Source: Tigriopus japonicus (lineage: Eukaryota > Arthropoda > Copepoda > Harpacticoida > Harpacticidae). From it: a DNA stretch of 64,000 nucleotides. The DNA lies in NCBI GenBank assembly GCA_010645155.1, contig CM021319.1, forward strand, positions 19,054 through 83,053. The letters run 5' to 3'. Position numbers and translations under genes: made by a program. The first letter of the stretch is position 1. Each line of letters starts with the position of its first letter. The notes beneath the pieces were generated by a model that did no database searches, was not told the origin of the DNA, and saw only the letters and a program-made list of their open reading frames with translations. Below are positions 45,971 to 59,600 of the stretch, in pieces.

Positions 45971-46485
45971 CAGGGTGCGCCACTTAAAATCGGACATGTG
46001 GTCGAATCAAAAAGCCTTTGCTACAAATGTTATTGATTGCAACAATATTTAACGGATCTATTTCTAAGTTATTCGACATTGAGGCCCTTGCTTTTAACCA
46101 CGGTCTCAAATCTCCTCTCTGTACATGAGCAAATGATCCGCACTTGCTTTGCTGGATTTTAGTCCATGTAACCTAGGAACCCACATTTTTTGAACCTTTA
46201 CTCCCCACCTTCTTCTCCAGAATGGCCTAAATAGAAAAGTTCTTGGATTAAGATCTGGTTAATTTCGTTTCAAGAAGCCTTGAATCTATGCTCCTCACAG
46301 ACAAATCTTGCTTGAACAATGTCAAGATCTTTTTACTAACGTCTTTCTTGGTTGCCTTTTTTCTTGCTGAAACAGCTAGAGTCCCCAATTCCCTCAAAAT
46401 AATAAGTGATTGGTCTTTGAGCTGGATTTGGGGGGCATTGCTGGCCTTTATCAAACCTCTGTCCGATTTTAAGTGGCGCTCCCTG
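45971..46485 (-). mobile_element. internally deleted mariner
   Basis: 515 bp between TA dinucleotides. Ends CAGGGTGCGCCACTTAAAAT and, inverted, CAGGGAGCGCCACTTAAAAT, continuing CGGAC. On the minus strand an N-terminal piece (KKDVSKKILTLFKQDLSVRS) is followed by a decayed C-terminal region starting at a GATCTTAATCCAAG stretch, which matches the mariner PDLNP block. Most of the catalytic region is missing. Confidence 0.8.
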
Positions 46486-47064
46486 TAGTTCCTCTAAAAC
46501 ACGAATGTTCCTTTTCTCCCGAATCATCTAACACGACCTTCGAGGAATATTCCCACAGACATCTATCTCAACATCTTGAGAGACTCAATCATACCTCAAT
46601 GCATTATGAGTAGATTCACGGGGCCCAACTCCCCGAAGGACGAATATATGAGGGCTTCAAATTTCTTCACTGTTCTTGGATCTTGAACCTTTGAACACTC
46701 ACGACCACTTTAGGAGCCACCCTATAAGAAGATATGCTCTTGATACGCTACTTGGTTGGTTGGCTCCTAGCCTTAACTTGTTGTTCCCACAGAAGTCCAA
46801 GCAGCACCACTGTTAGCATCAGCCATACAATTGCTTCTATCACCCAAACGAAGAGTTATAGCAGGTTCCGATTGAACTGAGTACGTATTGTGGGCTTCTC
46901 GGTGAGTTCCAATTTCCTCTTCTTTAGTGGATCACTTGAGTTCTTCGTAGCACGCTCCGGAAGAGACAGACTCCACACTCTTTCGTGCAGTTCTTTCCTC
47001 TTTCCAAGCGCCTTTTCCGTCCTCCTCTTCCCTTGGGAGAATGAGAGAGAGAAAGAATTGGAAC

Positions 47065-47067
<3 letters not shown>

Positions 47068-47097
<30 letters not shown>
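47068..47097. repeat. (GA)n microsatellite
   Basis: About 15 uninterrupted GA dinucleotides. Confidence 0.95.
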
Positions 47098-47102
<5 letters not shown>

Positions 47103-48214
47103 AGAAGAAGGCCAGGTTGGTCTTGGTCTTCCGGGCGCGATAATGAGCGTAGTAAGAGGAGATCTACTCAAAGAGGTCATCGCTGGCTTGCTTGAAGTTT
47201 CGAACCTGACGACACGGTAATTGAAAATTGATCGAGCCAACACTTGAGCTGATCAACTCGCTTGAAGCCAGCAAGAGTTTCATCGGAGGGATTAGACCTC
47301 TACGTAGGACTTTCTTCCTTTGAATTTTCAGGCTGCAGGAAATTGAAACGTTCGATTGAGAGTGAATCGTCACTTTCAAGAAAGAATCCATGTTCGAGAA
47401 GGTTGGTTATGCGCCTTTTGACGTGGAGAAAATGAATGCTGGAATTAATTGATCAAGGTCATTTGTTTGACCTAAAAGTGGACGTATTGGATGTTTTTAT
47501 ACCATGAGTCGTTTAGTAGTTGGTCTTAATGAAGATCACTCAATTAATTATGGCAAATCAGGGCAGCGTACTTTATCCTGAAATAAAAAATTTGGGACTT
47601 GGAAACCTGTCCAGAGTTGTCAAGCGTGAAAACCTTGACATTTTCATTCCTATTTTTTTGCAGGTTGTGGCTAAGAAACCAACTTCGCCAAAATTTCAAA
47701 ATTTTCCGTTAAGATCGTTTTTATTAAATCTTGACTCCAAAGAAATGAACTTGAAAAAGAATCGTGATCAAATAACTTTTCTATTCGAACAAGTGTTTTT
47801 GCACACAGATAAGTAAAAACTATGAATTGGCGTTTCCATTGAACAATTCATTCTTTGATTCTCGTATAAAATCTAACAAAAAATAAATGAGACCAAAATA
47901 ATTTTGTGTGATATTTTGTTCTTGCGAACCTTAGACCTATTGATATCAAATATCCAATGGGTTAATTTACGTAGATCGCCTCAGAGATTGATGCAAGCTC
48001 CAGCATTCTCATGAAATTAGGCTCCCCTTTTGACTAACAAGCTAAAATTCGCCTAAAGATTCTTTTACATTCAATGTCCTTTGAAGTTAATTTAGATCAC
48101 ATAACGGTTTCTTTCTTCTTCTTCTGACAATAAGGAACAGAGGCAAGTCCAAATCCAAGATATAACGTATCTTCTATCCATCATTCTGTAGTATCAACAA
48201 AAAGACATGACAAG

Positions 48215-48275
48215 TTCATCGTGAAAAGGCTTGGAGTGCTTTTCCCCGGGGGGAAAGACCTTTCACGAAGATGAA
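48215..48275. repeat. short imperfect palindrome
   Basis: TTCATCGTGAAAAGG near the left and CCTTTCACGAAGATGAA at the right are imperfect inverted copies about a CCCCGGGGGG centre. It is a hairpin without flanking terminator or gene context, and its role is unknown. Confidence 0.6.
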
Positions 48276-49218
48276 AATGGACCGCGACATATGTAGATAA
48301 CCTGTGTTATATTGAATAACTAGATATGACTTGCGTGGTATCCTCAAATACAACTGTTTCCTAATCATCCATCCGTATTACACAATGACGGACCAAGGTA
48401 AAGGCCACATGTCAAGACAATAACACGCGAGGTAGATTTGAACTGTCTTCTATTTTTGTGTCAGGGTCACCAAATTTTGGTAAAAAGAATATTGCCAAAA
48501 AATGTAGTATATTTTTTGATTATTTTGAGAAAAAATGCAACGAAATCGGATACTTTGGTGGTTTTACTTGCACTTTTCTCATTAATTGGAGATAAATAAG
48601 CCTCAGAAAAAGTTGTGTTATTTTTGCTGTGGAGATGAAATCCCAGACGTTTTAAAGAGTAAAGTCAGCTGACGATCGCGCTCGTCAACCAACAGCTGAA
48701 TTCTACGTTATGAAACGTCTAAGGTTTCTGCTCCACAGTAAAACAGCAACTTTATCAAAGCCCTACTGATAAATGAAATACATAGTTACAACTGTAATAC
48801 AGCCTCTCTACTTCATTTCCTATCCGATTTTGCCATCCTTTTTTCTAGATCATTCTGCAGGGAACAATCAATTCCTTCAGATTTTTTGATAGTTTCGCCA
48901 TTTTGTAATTTGGGACAAAAATCACAGGTTATTGTCATTACACTGTAAATTATGAATTAAAAGTATCTGATGGCCCTGGACTCCTGTCGCAACAAAATAT
49001 TTTTTGCTCAGTTTGATCGATCCTTGATGTCATTGTTGCCATGGTGAAAGAAATGAGCTTCATGTCTCTTTAGATTTCTTCGAAATGCACCCTAATACAA
49101 TTTCGAATTCGGACCTTTGGCCTTCTTTTTAATCATCTCGGATCAGCGTGTCCAATCAACAAAGCCCAAATGGAGAGTTTCGCCAACTTCTTCCGACGTC
49201 ATTCACTCATTTTCTGTA

Positions 49219-49613
49219 CCGGGTGATGCATAAGAAACGGAACGGCAAACCATGTCCGTAACTCGGAAATGGTTGATCTCACAAAAAATGTATAGAGATC
49301 AAAAAGATGCGGCAGATAACAATTCTTAAGATACGCAAGTTGTTATTCTCTTTTTGTCGCCTTATTTTTTATTTTAGCCAAATTTCTGATGAGAGAAAAA
49401 AATCGGAATCACGAACGCTCTGTTTTCGTAAAGGGCCCTTCAGGGAAAAAATCGTCGTCGCTTAAATATTGAAATTGGGTGAAATTGCTTTTTCTGACTT
49501 TTCAAGTCAAGTGTTTGGCCAATTCTATCCAATAAAGGTGAGGTTCATACATGGTTTCAATCATGAGTTATTGACGATGGAATTAGGTGTTCTGTTTCTT
49601 TTGAAACACCCGG
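49219..49613. mobile_element. mariner-type MITE
   Basis: 395 bp between TA dinucleotides (49217-49218 and 49614-49615). Ends CCGGGTGATGCATAAGAAAC and, inverted, CCGGGTGTTTCAAAAGAAAC. Non-coding. Confidence 0.72.
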
Positions 49614-49615
49614 TA

Positions 49616-52312
49616 GATTGAGCAGCTTCAGTTCTCTCGATTGAGCTTGAAGCGGCGATTCTGCCAAAATTGCTGTACGAACAGTACAGAACGTGCGTGA
49701 GATGTTTGCGAAATGGACTGACTGACTTACTGACTGGCTGCCTGATGGTTCGGCACTCGGAACATTAAATGCATTTTCGAATGAAGACAAGGATGTCGCT
49801 TTTCTGAAGAATTCAGAGACACAAAAGGTGGCGTGATATTTATTTTAGCTCAACAGGACTTTGAAGTCTCAAAGATCATCTTCTCTACGCAAAAGCCGCC
49901 ACCATGATTTCAGAGTGGTGACGTCACTTTTCCCATAACCCCTTGGTATTACAAACTATGTGTTTTCCAAGTAGAGTTTTTTAGTAATGACAATTGAGCT
50001 AGATTTTTGCTCCGAGTTGTTAATTTTGGGGCCAAAAGGCTCAACACATTGATATTTAGAATACTAAGAGACAGACAGTCAGAGTCAAAATGAGCAATCA
50101 ATTTTCCACGAACCAAATTTGAGATTTCCCAATCTAAAACACTCAAATGCTGACTTTGTAGACGGGAAACATGTTACCTTGGAAAGCTGAAACTACGTTT
50201 GTATCCTCCATTTTCTCACGGTTCGCGATGCCCCAAGCTCATTCCAATCATTCTGTGCCACTTCATACGGAACGAAATCCATCACTTTTCCATTATTTCC
50301 CCTTTTTTCTGAGGCTGTCAGTTTGTACTTGGACCGATAAATTGGGCGATCAATGACCGCCCACGGCACAGATTGATTTTGAGGGCCTGTCAAAAAAGAG
50401 AGTACAATCTTTTGTTCGCTAATGTGGGTAGGAAATGGGAAGGAACCTTAGTGTTTCCAAATGAAACTTGTAACGTTAATGATTAACTTTCTTTACAGGG
50501 AATCCCATTACATTGAGCGGTAATAAAAAAATCGCTACCCAATAAAAAAAAGACACATCAAAGCACAGTTCTAAATGGGTTGCTCGTGACATCGAAACAC
50601 AACCCCGTTTTTTATTTGCAGTGAGTCATGATTTTGAGGCTTATTGAATGTCGACTGTCGAGTTAAGGACTGAAGACATGAAAGGCTTAGTTCTGCGAAA
50701 TTAAACAGATTATGTATGCGGTCGTATTTTGGGTTTTACGTAAGTCTTTTTGCGCCAAAAACCCAATCTAGTGAATAAAATATCCATGTATCGATGGATT
50801 AGGGGTTTCCGCGGTTTCCGCTCAACAAAGATGAACCTGGCAAAATATAGCCCAATATGGGATGAAGAATAATGTCGGATGGCAACAGCATTGACATTTT
50901 GAAATATTGTGTTACTAATAGAGATGCTGTACAGAATGGATATTTTTATGGAGCGAAGAAAGTGTTATCTTTATCAAATGATATTCTAAAATCGAGTTCT
51001 TTTATGTCTAGATTTGGAGGTTCGTTTTTTTTCTTTGCATTTTCTACCATTTTCAGTCATTACAAGTGTGTAGTCACAGGTTATTATTAAATGCACCAGT
51101 ATTCATATTTACTATATCGTACTTTATATCTACCTTTCTGGGCTCGGTGACGTTTAGAATTAATACAACAATTATCAAGCATTGAGGCTCAAACCCTGAC
51201 TTGACACAGGGAATCGGCAACCAATGGGCTCTGAAATTGTTGGTGGCCTCAGAGCCATCATCCACAGTACTATTTTCGTCCGTCGGCCAAAAGCGTTGTA
51301 AAGATGGTCCCATCCGTCTGTTTGATGTGCCCTTGATTTCTCCGAGTTACGTAAATTTGAACAGGTTCCCGATCCCTTTGCCAGCTTGAAATGGTTGCAT
51401 TTGGAAAAACGCGCTCAAGATTGTTCCAAATTACTAAGCTCTCGTCAAAAGCAATGTCAACTTTTCCCCTCATTTTTGGGCCCTTGTTCCACCTTTGTGT
51501 TAAGAGAGAGGAGGACCCATTCAAGCTAAAAATTGGTGTTGATTCGGAAGCAAACGTTCGAGAAACTTCATCTTGTTTTACTATTGTTAATTAGTAATTG
51601 TAGCACATACATTGTTAAATTGTAATTGTAGCACATACATACATACGTACCATCATGCTTTAACGACAAAAGTTCCCACATGCGAGCGTACATTTTTACG
51701 AAACAAGTGGAGGATTTTGTAGTTAGCCATTCGAACTTAATTAATATCTTTCAGACTCAAACGACAATTGTGTTTTTAGCACATCTGTGTAACATTTTTG
51801 AGTAGGCTTGTTCATTCAGAACGATTTATTGGACTTTAGGTAAGTGCTATGCATGCTGACGTGATTGGCAATAAAAAATTTGCTACTCGTTTTTTTCACC
51901 TTAATACCCAAAAAATCAAAGTTAGCACTGGGTATTACCGGGTATAAGAGGGCTATGAGCGCTAACAAAAAAGAATTAAAAAAATGATGAAAAAATTAAC
52001 AAAATAATTCACGGCTAAACTCTGGCCTACCAACACATGGTTCATATTCATTAGATCATCGAGGTGGCTGTGAAAGACTTCAACTTGTTCAATTATTTCC
52101 TTCCCAAATTTTCAAAAACATTCTTCTGGTTTAGGGAGAAACTTGAATGTCCTTGGCAAGGTTGATATACGGTGGAAAAATTAAAAACTTAGTCATTCAA
52201 CACGGACGATGTAACTTTCATTGAGGTGTAAGAAGGCAGTTGAAAAAATTGTTTTTGGTAACAAATAAAAATTCATTTTAAGTCGTTGAATTTTTTGTGA
52301 CATGCCCATCTA
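49616..52312. other. intergenic, 2.7 kb
   Basis: Overlapping minus-strand open frames at 51074-51524 have partly protein-like text (FDESLVIWNNLERVFPNA), but no domain and inconsistent frames. A short tandem duplication of ATTGTAGCACATACAT lies at 51597-51645. No gene is supported. Confidence 0.4.
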
Positions 52313-52320
52313 GATGTGTC

Positions 52321-52608
52321 TAGAGGGCTAACAGAGAAATGTCACTCCAGTAGTCAGTGGATATTTGGTTTGAACACACCTCATTGATCCGGGCAACAAG
52401 GGTGTTAAGTGACTTGATTCATCATCGATTGCTCTTGTTCGACCAAAGCAGTTGAATGAGCAATTTTGCCACTGACTCCCTAAAAGCGCAAGTTCGTGTT
52501 GTGAATCACGTAACTTAGCGTGTTCAGCGTCAAATCCCATCCCACACACAGTGCAGGCTTGGTGACTCACAAATATTTTCAGAGTGCCATTTCTCTGTTA
52601 GCCCTCTA
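52321..52608. mobile_element. hAT-type MITE
   Basis: 288 bp. Ends TAGAGGGCTAACAGAGAAAT, matching in inverted orientation over about 27 bp with one mismatch. Perfect 8-bp target duplication GATGTGTC (52313-52320 and 52609-52616). Non-coding. Confidence 0.87.
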
Positions 52609-52616
52609 GATGTGTC

Positions 52617-53657
52617 TAGGATGTTTAACGGGCCCTAGTAGAGCCAGTGTCTCCTTGACGAGCATGAGAAGATACATAGATCGTGTTTATTCTATTTTAG
52701 TGCATTTTATTTGATCCCAAATGCTGATACTCATTCCTAAGTACGAAGCGCACATTAGGATGGAGGTCCTAAATTCTAACTCTTTGCATTAGTTGACATA
52801 GGTCAAAGTCAAAAAGAAATCAATACACAGACTCGCCACAATGACACATGGTGACGAAAAATTATTTAGGAATAAATTCTTCCGCTTTGCGAATGTTTCA
52901 TTCACACTTTTCAAAAACGCTGATCTTCAATCACAATACCTATCTGTTTTACATTATTTTACGGTATATCAAAGGTGTGGAGTACTGCCCCTAATTGGAC
53001 TAGACTCGTGCCATTTAAAATAGAGAGTATTACCTCAAAAAAAGTCGATGGAAAATTCATTCTTGAAAATAACAACAAAACCTCCAGGTATGCTAACTAT
53101 ATAATAAACCGTCCGCCCAACAGGTGAAAATGCGCAAACGAATAAATGATTGCTCGGTCCAAGTTGCTTTAGTTTCAGATCAGTTCATCCGATTTCAGTT
53201 TTAGATCAAGTACAATCTGTAAACCCCTAAAAGTGTTATCACCAGACAACCCTTAAATAGTCGTCCAAGTGTACTACGTTGAAGTACAAAGTACCCTTGA
53301 GCACATGTGCGTACTTCTCTGAAGATAAGTCCGAGACGGGCGGGCGGTCAATCCAGATCAATCAAACAACTGGACGGACTGTCCTCTGCTCACCCGTGGA
53401 CTTTGGAACGCATCCGAAGTCTGAGATGGATGCAATTTGTCCATCTATCTACATATCCCCCACCCATCGAATCATTCCCTCAATAGTCAGCTGTTGCATT
53501 CGTCACTCGATCCACTTCTAAGACTCAAAGTAAGTTGTTCAAACCAAGTTTTATGGATGGCTATTCAACTTCTCATGAGTGGATCGTGCCAGTGATTGAT
53601 TAACAGAGTGCAGCCAGATCCAAGTGTGGTGCAAAGGAAGAACCAAAGAGATTGGCG
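52617..53657. other. upstream region of the hydrolase gene
   Basis: Intergenic. The last few hundred bases should contain the promoter and 5' UTR of the gene starting at 53658. No TATA box that I would defend. Confidence 0.4.
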
Positions 53658-56600
53658 ATGAAAATGAGGAGCTACCTCAAGGCGTTTCTAGGCAAAATGC
53701 TCCTCCTGTTTTACGGTCTGGTGTTCCTGATTTTGAGCCAGGTGGAAAAGTTTCAAGGCTTCTTTAAGTGGGCTAAAATGAGGCAACGCGCTCAAAAGAT
53801 GTCTTCTGCCAATGAGAAACCGCAAAAGAGGCTCTCGATACGGAACTCATCCGTTCCACCTCATTGCCTTGCCGATTCGTCCCTGGGACGACACATGTTT
53901 GTCAAAATCGGGGTAAGTCTGGCTTAAAGATTGAAGATCTGAAATCCCTATTCTTTCAACCTTTAATTACACCACAAAGCGTTACCATGGATACTCTGTG
54001 CAGCTATTGTAGCTATGGGTATCCCATTAGATGACAATGAAAGCCGCTTCAATGGGGATGATAATGGTTTTTGTCTCACACACAAAGCAGAAATTTGGAA
54101 TTTGTTCCCCATCTCTGGCATGATTCAAGGTCAATAGACAAACACTCGGGAGATGCATTCCTTTTCACTTGATCTTTGAGCCAATGGTGACCGTTTTGTT
54201 GTTATGAATTACTGAAAACAGGCAGAGTCCAGATTGATCCCGACCTTATTTTGCATGGAGACACAAAATACATTGCTGAGTGAAAAATGAGAGGAGTTCT
54301 CACAAATCATTTGCTTGTTTGGAGAAGTCTAAAAACTGATCCCACAAAGTAATTTTCTTTCCAATGCGCCAAAGTGAAACTTGTGCCAGAAAATGGGATT
54401 CCCATCCTTGTTCAAAGAAAGATCCTTCTTCAATGTTGAGAAGAGGTGCACTCGAGAAGGTGCATGCAATGACATTCGGGTTTTACTCTGCAAAAAGGAG
54501 CTATTTTCCTGCTTTAACAATAGAAAAGCCAAGGAGACCATTTTCTCTTGTTTGTTTGCTCATTTTCTTTCCATTATCGAATGACCAACGTAGATGAGTT
54601 ATGCAAATTTTCATTCGCAACGAATTATCTTGTGATAAGTCCAAGGAAAGGAAAAGTAAAGTAAAGCAAAGCACGGAGGAAGCCTCTTAAATGCAAGAGG
54701 ATTTGAGTAGAAAACAAAAGTAATTCATCCGAGAAATTGCATTTGTCTCATCCAGGCTTAAATGTGAGGCTTGATGTACGTGCGTTCAAAGGAGTTCAAA
54801 TCAAAATTCAAAAGACAAGATAATCCATAAGCATGAAACAGGAGCCAAACTTAAGGAAGAATGACTAACAGGCATTCTCCATGAACTTTTCAAAAACCTA
54901 TGAAAGTCCTTTAAGAATTCAACAGATTACTTGTCACAATGGATTTTTAATCTCTCTAGAAAGTTTCAGTGTTAACAAAGGATAAGCAGAGTGAAGGTTG
55001 CCTTGTTGTGCTTCATAAAAAAGTCATTTAAACATGAAGTTCGACTAACAACATTCAATTTTTGCTTTTGTGTGATTTAAGAAACAGAATAAATCGTTCA
55101 TAAACGGCTGAAATGTCTTCAAGAATGCAAAATTGTGGATGGTAACAAGCTGTCCTTTTTGGCGATCAATAAGATAGGATGTCACAAAAGAGAGACAAGT
55201 CTATCTAGGTCAGGGGTCGGCAACCGGTGGGCCGCGACCCAAGTGTGGGCTCAAGGGTGGTCGTTGGTGGGCCCAGGAGCTATGGAGAAAGTCCAAAATA
55301 GTGGGCCTGAGAGCCATCCATAGTGCTGTACTTGTGGACCCCTGGACCTACCAATACCTGTTTGGTGGGCCCCTGACAACACGAATCAAATTTTGTGGGC
55401 CTTGACCCAAAAGTGATTGCCGACCCCTGGTCTAGGTCATTCATGTCACTCCAGCATTTCCCCTCCAAAAAAAAGGATTGCACACTTTGACACTGGCGAA
55501 TTTCAGTCCTCCGTGTTTGCAAAGAGGCATCACCAAAAATATAAGGGAAACTTACGTAGGTAAATAAATAGTCTCCAAATTGTTTTTCATTAGCTTTGCA
55601 TTTGGTTTGTTCGATTCTATTTTGACTGCATTACCCTTTACATTTGGCTTTGGACAAAGTTTTAATTGTAAAATGTGGGAAATCAAAGCATCCACTATTG
55701 TGAAAAAAATGATTACAAGTAAAGTAATTCATGTTACGAGTGAAAATCGGAAAAATTAGAAATGTGAAATATGGTAATAATTAATAGTTAGTAAACTAAG
55801 GGATGAATTTCTGCAGTAGAGGTACACTTCGAGTATACTTGACCCTTCGTTTTCTGGGCATTTTAGGCCTGTTTTGATCTCTTGTAAAGTTGATGCAAGA
55901 AGCACTGAATTTCTGGAGTGGGGGGCTATAGCTATGAGAAGTATGATCTCCAGCAGGATTTATTCGATTTATTCGAGTGCTTTCTTCTGCAAAAGTGACC
56001 TGGCTTGTATTCAGTAGACTACGAATATCAAATTTCAGCTCAATCGAATGCTAGAGTGAAAAGTTATGCCTTCTCAAACTTACGTACTGAAGAGAGCATA
56101 GAATGAATGAATTCGCCCTTTTGTGGTAAAACAATTACCAGAAAAGGGCTATTTCATTCCTTCTCGGTAGGATTTGCGCTGAACTTTGAGAGAGCATAAC
56201 TTTTTACTCCGACTTTCGATTGAGCTGAAAATTTAAATACAAATTCTTATCAACATAGGCAAGGTCTCACTTGCAGAAGAACGTAATTGAACTGTTCGTA
56301 CTGGAAATCAGGATTCCTCTCGTTAGTCTCTCAGTCCAGAAAAATTCAGCGGTTCTTGGTTAATGTCTAGCCAGATGTCTAATTGATACGTTTTCTGGTA
56401 AACATTGCTCTAACATACGAAAACTAAGCTTTGCTCGAAACTTGGTAGAAACATTCACATTATTTGAGGCACGTCACGGCTATGAGTGACCTCAAACCCA
56501 TCAGATTCGTTTTGATAATATAATAATCTTTATTGCGAGCTTTACTACTCATCGTATACATTTTTATAAACATTCCTCATAGTTGACATTGGACAAGTAC

Positions 56601-59600
56601 ATTTTTCAATACCTGAGAGTCCATTCAGGAATTTCCGCAGCGCCGCCATTCGAGGCGAGTATCCACTAGACGGGGTAGAGGGGGGAAGACCTGGGTTCGA
56701 ACCCATGAACCCGAGCATAGCTCGGTCGCGCGTTAATCAACTGCGCTACACCATCTTCCATAATTTGGTTTGAATATGTTTCTCTGATGTAATTCCAGCA
56801 TTCAATTTTGACCTTTTGGAGAGCGGTGACTGCATAAATTCCTTTAAAAACGTATGCTATAAATGTTATGCTAATTTACAATCAGAAGTGCAAATTCACT
56901 TCAGATCAACGAATATAATCTTGGTAGTCAGAGTGACTGAAATAATTCAGTTCTTGCATGACTTTTTAATCATTTCGGAAGTAGCTGTTTCGGTATTGTT
57001 TGGTTTCTACAACCCAAGGATGGAAAGTTTAAAATCCCCCCTAAGATTTTGAGAGTTCAATGTTTGAAAGGAGATTGTGGTGGTTGGAACTTCAGCAACG
57101 GGAACGGGGTAAACGAAGAAAAACGTAATTTTCGTGCAGCATAATTGCAAACCAACGGGTTCTAAAGGTTAAAGTATTCTTAAATGTGCTATATGCTTGA
57201 TCGTTCTTTTTTTAATTTCCTGACTGATTATTGTGTTTTTTAAGAAGCCAATCATGATATTTTGCCTGACACGTGCTTATCATTTACCATTTTCATACAC
57301 GTTGGCTGTCACGGTCACTAATTGCTACTAAGAGAAAACACACAAAATGCATTCATATGTCATCTTTCATCCTTAAGTCATTTCATCAATGTTAAATCAT
57401 GGAATGTCGATGAATGAATAGTATTCAATTGCGTTGATACCAAACTCAGAAAGGATAGGATTGAAGGACTACGTCCAACTTGATTGGAAAATCTTCACTT
57501 CTTCGCATTGACATGAACCTTGGTTCTTATTAAGATCCATCTCAAGAACTGGAACGATCTCAATCTGAAATTGTGTCACCCTAAAAAACCCAAAGGTTTG
57601 CTTTCATCCACTTCAGAGTGTCATTGATAAAAGAAATACTACGTCGATCGAGGACTGTTTTCGTGTTGTTCTGTTTCCCATCGTTTCCTTGCAAAGCCTA
57701 TCTTGTGTTCCACGAAAACACCTTCAGAGCAAATAAAACCGTGTCTTGTGCACATTTTTCTAATCTTCGAGTAATTCCTGTTCCTCATTAGGAGGAACTC
57801 TGTCTCTTAGCCTCGCGGCAAGCCCAAAATAAGACATCTTTTCTTCCCATTGTCAAAACCAGCTGGCTTGTCATATTTCTTTACCATCATAAAAAAGACC
57901 TTGTTCCCTGATTTTACTTCATTTCCCACAAAAGAAACAAGGTTCCACCTTTCTAAGCTGTAGAAACGTTGAGACTTCTTTTATCCCTAGACAGGGAATG
58001 ATGCTCCCAAACCACATGGTTTGTTCCACGTAGGAACCCTTTATCCCTGCCACTTTCTCGATCTCTTTTGGTCTTTTGGGGGTACAAAAACAGTCTGCCT
58101 GCAAATGAGACAAATATTTGGAACAAGTCCTGGCGACAGGAGTACTGTTTTTGGCTCCCAAATGAGATTGGGCAGACTTCATCTCGTCGGTTTCATTTTG
58201 TGTCTGTGATTCGCAGACCTTGCTTTCCATGAGTGTGCGGATTTCATTTGGAAAAGTAGATTGAGACTACTTTTCAGATCAATTCCCCTATTCAAATGCT
58301 GTCTCAAGGCCTTTTTGAACTGAAATTGGATTGGAATCCTTTCTTGTTCCCCTTATCTAGAATCCGGGAGATGAAGTTTGGGAGACGGATTACGATTGGG
58401 AAGAGAGCTTTGAACGAGGAGAAAAAGAGCAAATTTTCTGCAAACTTTCCGGTTGCGATATTGATTTATGTTTTTTGTTACTTTGACAGAGAAATAAATA
58501 TCATTACGTGGAGTCCGGATCCAAAGGGAGTTCAAAGGTTGTGATTTGTCTCCACGACTTTGCTGACTTCTGGTACGGCTTCCGACATCAATTGAGGGGT
58601 CTGTCTCAAAGTCTCTGGATCATAGCCTTGGACTTGAAAGGTAAAAGCAACTTCTAAGTAAAGTACGCTTTCCCTCTTGACAGACTACTTTTAACAACAG
58701 AAATATTGTGAGTTTTGATAACATAACACCCCTCCTTCCGGGGACATTTAGAATTTCAAAACGCTAGTTCCAAACCGTGAGAGGTTGCATCAGTAATAGT
58801 CTCAAGCGCTTTCAAGATCAATAGCGTGTCAACACAACCTCCTTCAAATTACAATGCCATTTTCTTTATGGATGCTCTCCCAAAAGGGATGTGACGTCAT
58901 AAGGCACCTGTTGAATAAAGCCAGCCTTTGCCAAACCAAATAACCTTTGCTTTAATTCTTGCAGGTTTTGGGGACTCTGACAAACCTTCAGACGTGAGTG
59001 AGTACTCCATGATGAGCATAATAGAAGAACTCCGGACTTTCATCGAACTTTTGGAACATGACCGTGTGGTCCTCATTGGTCATGGAATGGGGGGCTTTCT
59101 GGCCTGGCATTTGGTGGACAAATATCCCAACCTCATTGAAAAATTTATTTCACTAGCCACGCCTCACCCTCAAACATTTCAAGCGAGAATGAACAAAAGC
59201 TGGGCGTGCATGAAGAAACATAGGTAATAAGAAGCAGAATTATTTCAAAGCTATCAGGAAAAGCAGAAAGCAGGCACTTTTCAACTTTCCTTGGCCATTG
59301 ATCAACACGCCAATGGCGAATCCTTCGGTTCCGCCTTTGTGTGGGGAATTTCCATTGTTCGGCAAGTTTGTTCCCAAAGAAAATACCCGATACCCGCCCC
59401 AAAGATAAGAGTCAACATAAGGAGGCAAGTTGTTCCCTTGGAACTTGTACCTTTCGTGCCTAAAGTGTTCCAAATATTTATCGCGCTTCCCTTGTTTGTC
59501 TCTCTCAAATACATGGCTCTCGTCTAAGAATGGGCTTGATGCGATGCTTGGACAAACCATATACTGCGCATGCTACTTGTTTGTAAGTGTTTGTTCACTT

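Larger units (their letters stand above)
46488..49216. other. intergenic, 2.7 kb
   Basis: A (GA)n microsatellite lies at 47068-47097 and a short palindrome at 48215-48275. Open frames at 46890-47243 and 47164-47391 are more GC-rich than their surroundings and might be a 5' UTR exon, but nothing confirms it. The frame at 47520-47816 has no recognisable content. Confidence 0.4.

Noticed and set aside
46890..47243. Overlapping open frames on both strands near the GA repeat
   Set aside because: They are low-complexity Arg/Glu or Ser/Leu text from the (GA)n tract. A 5' UTR exon is possible but unsupported.
51074..51524. Minus-strand open frames as a gene
   Set aside because: The two frames overlap, no splice pair joins them, and no motif was recognised.
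56680..56760. tRNA gene on the minus strand
   Set aside because: Acceptor and T arm look good, but the D and anticodon arms are malformed and the sequence continues into a SINE body with a LINE-like tail.
57919..58230. 103-codon minus-strand open frame with several Cys
   Set aside because: No domain or splice support. It lies in intron 1 of the hydrolase gene and has a plus-strand counterpart of equal quality.
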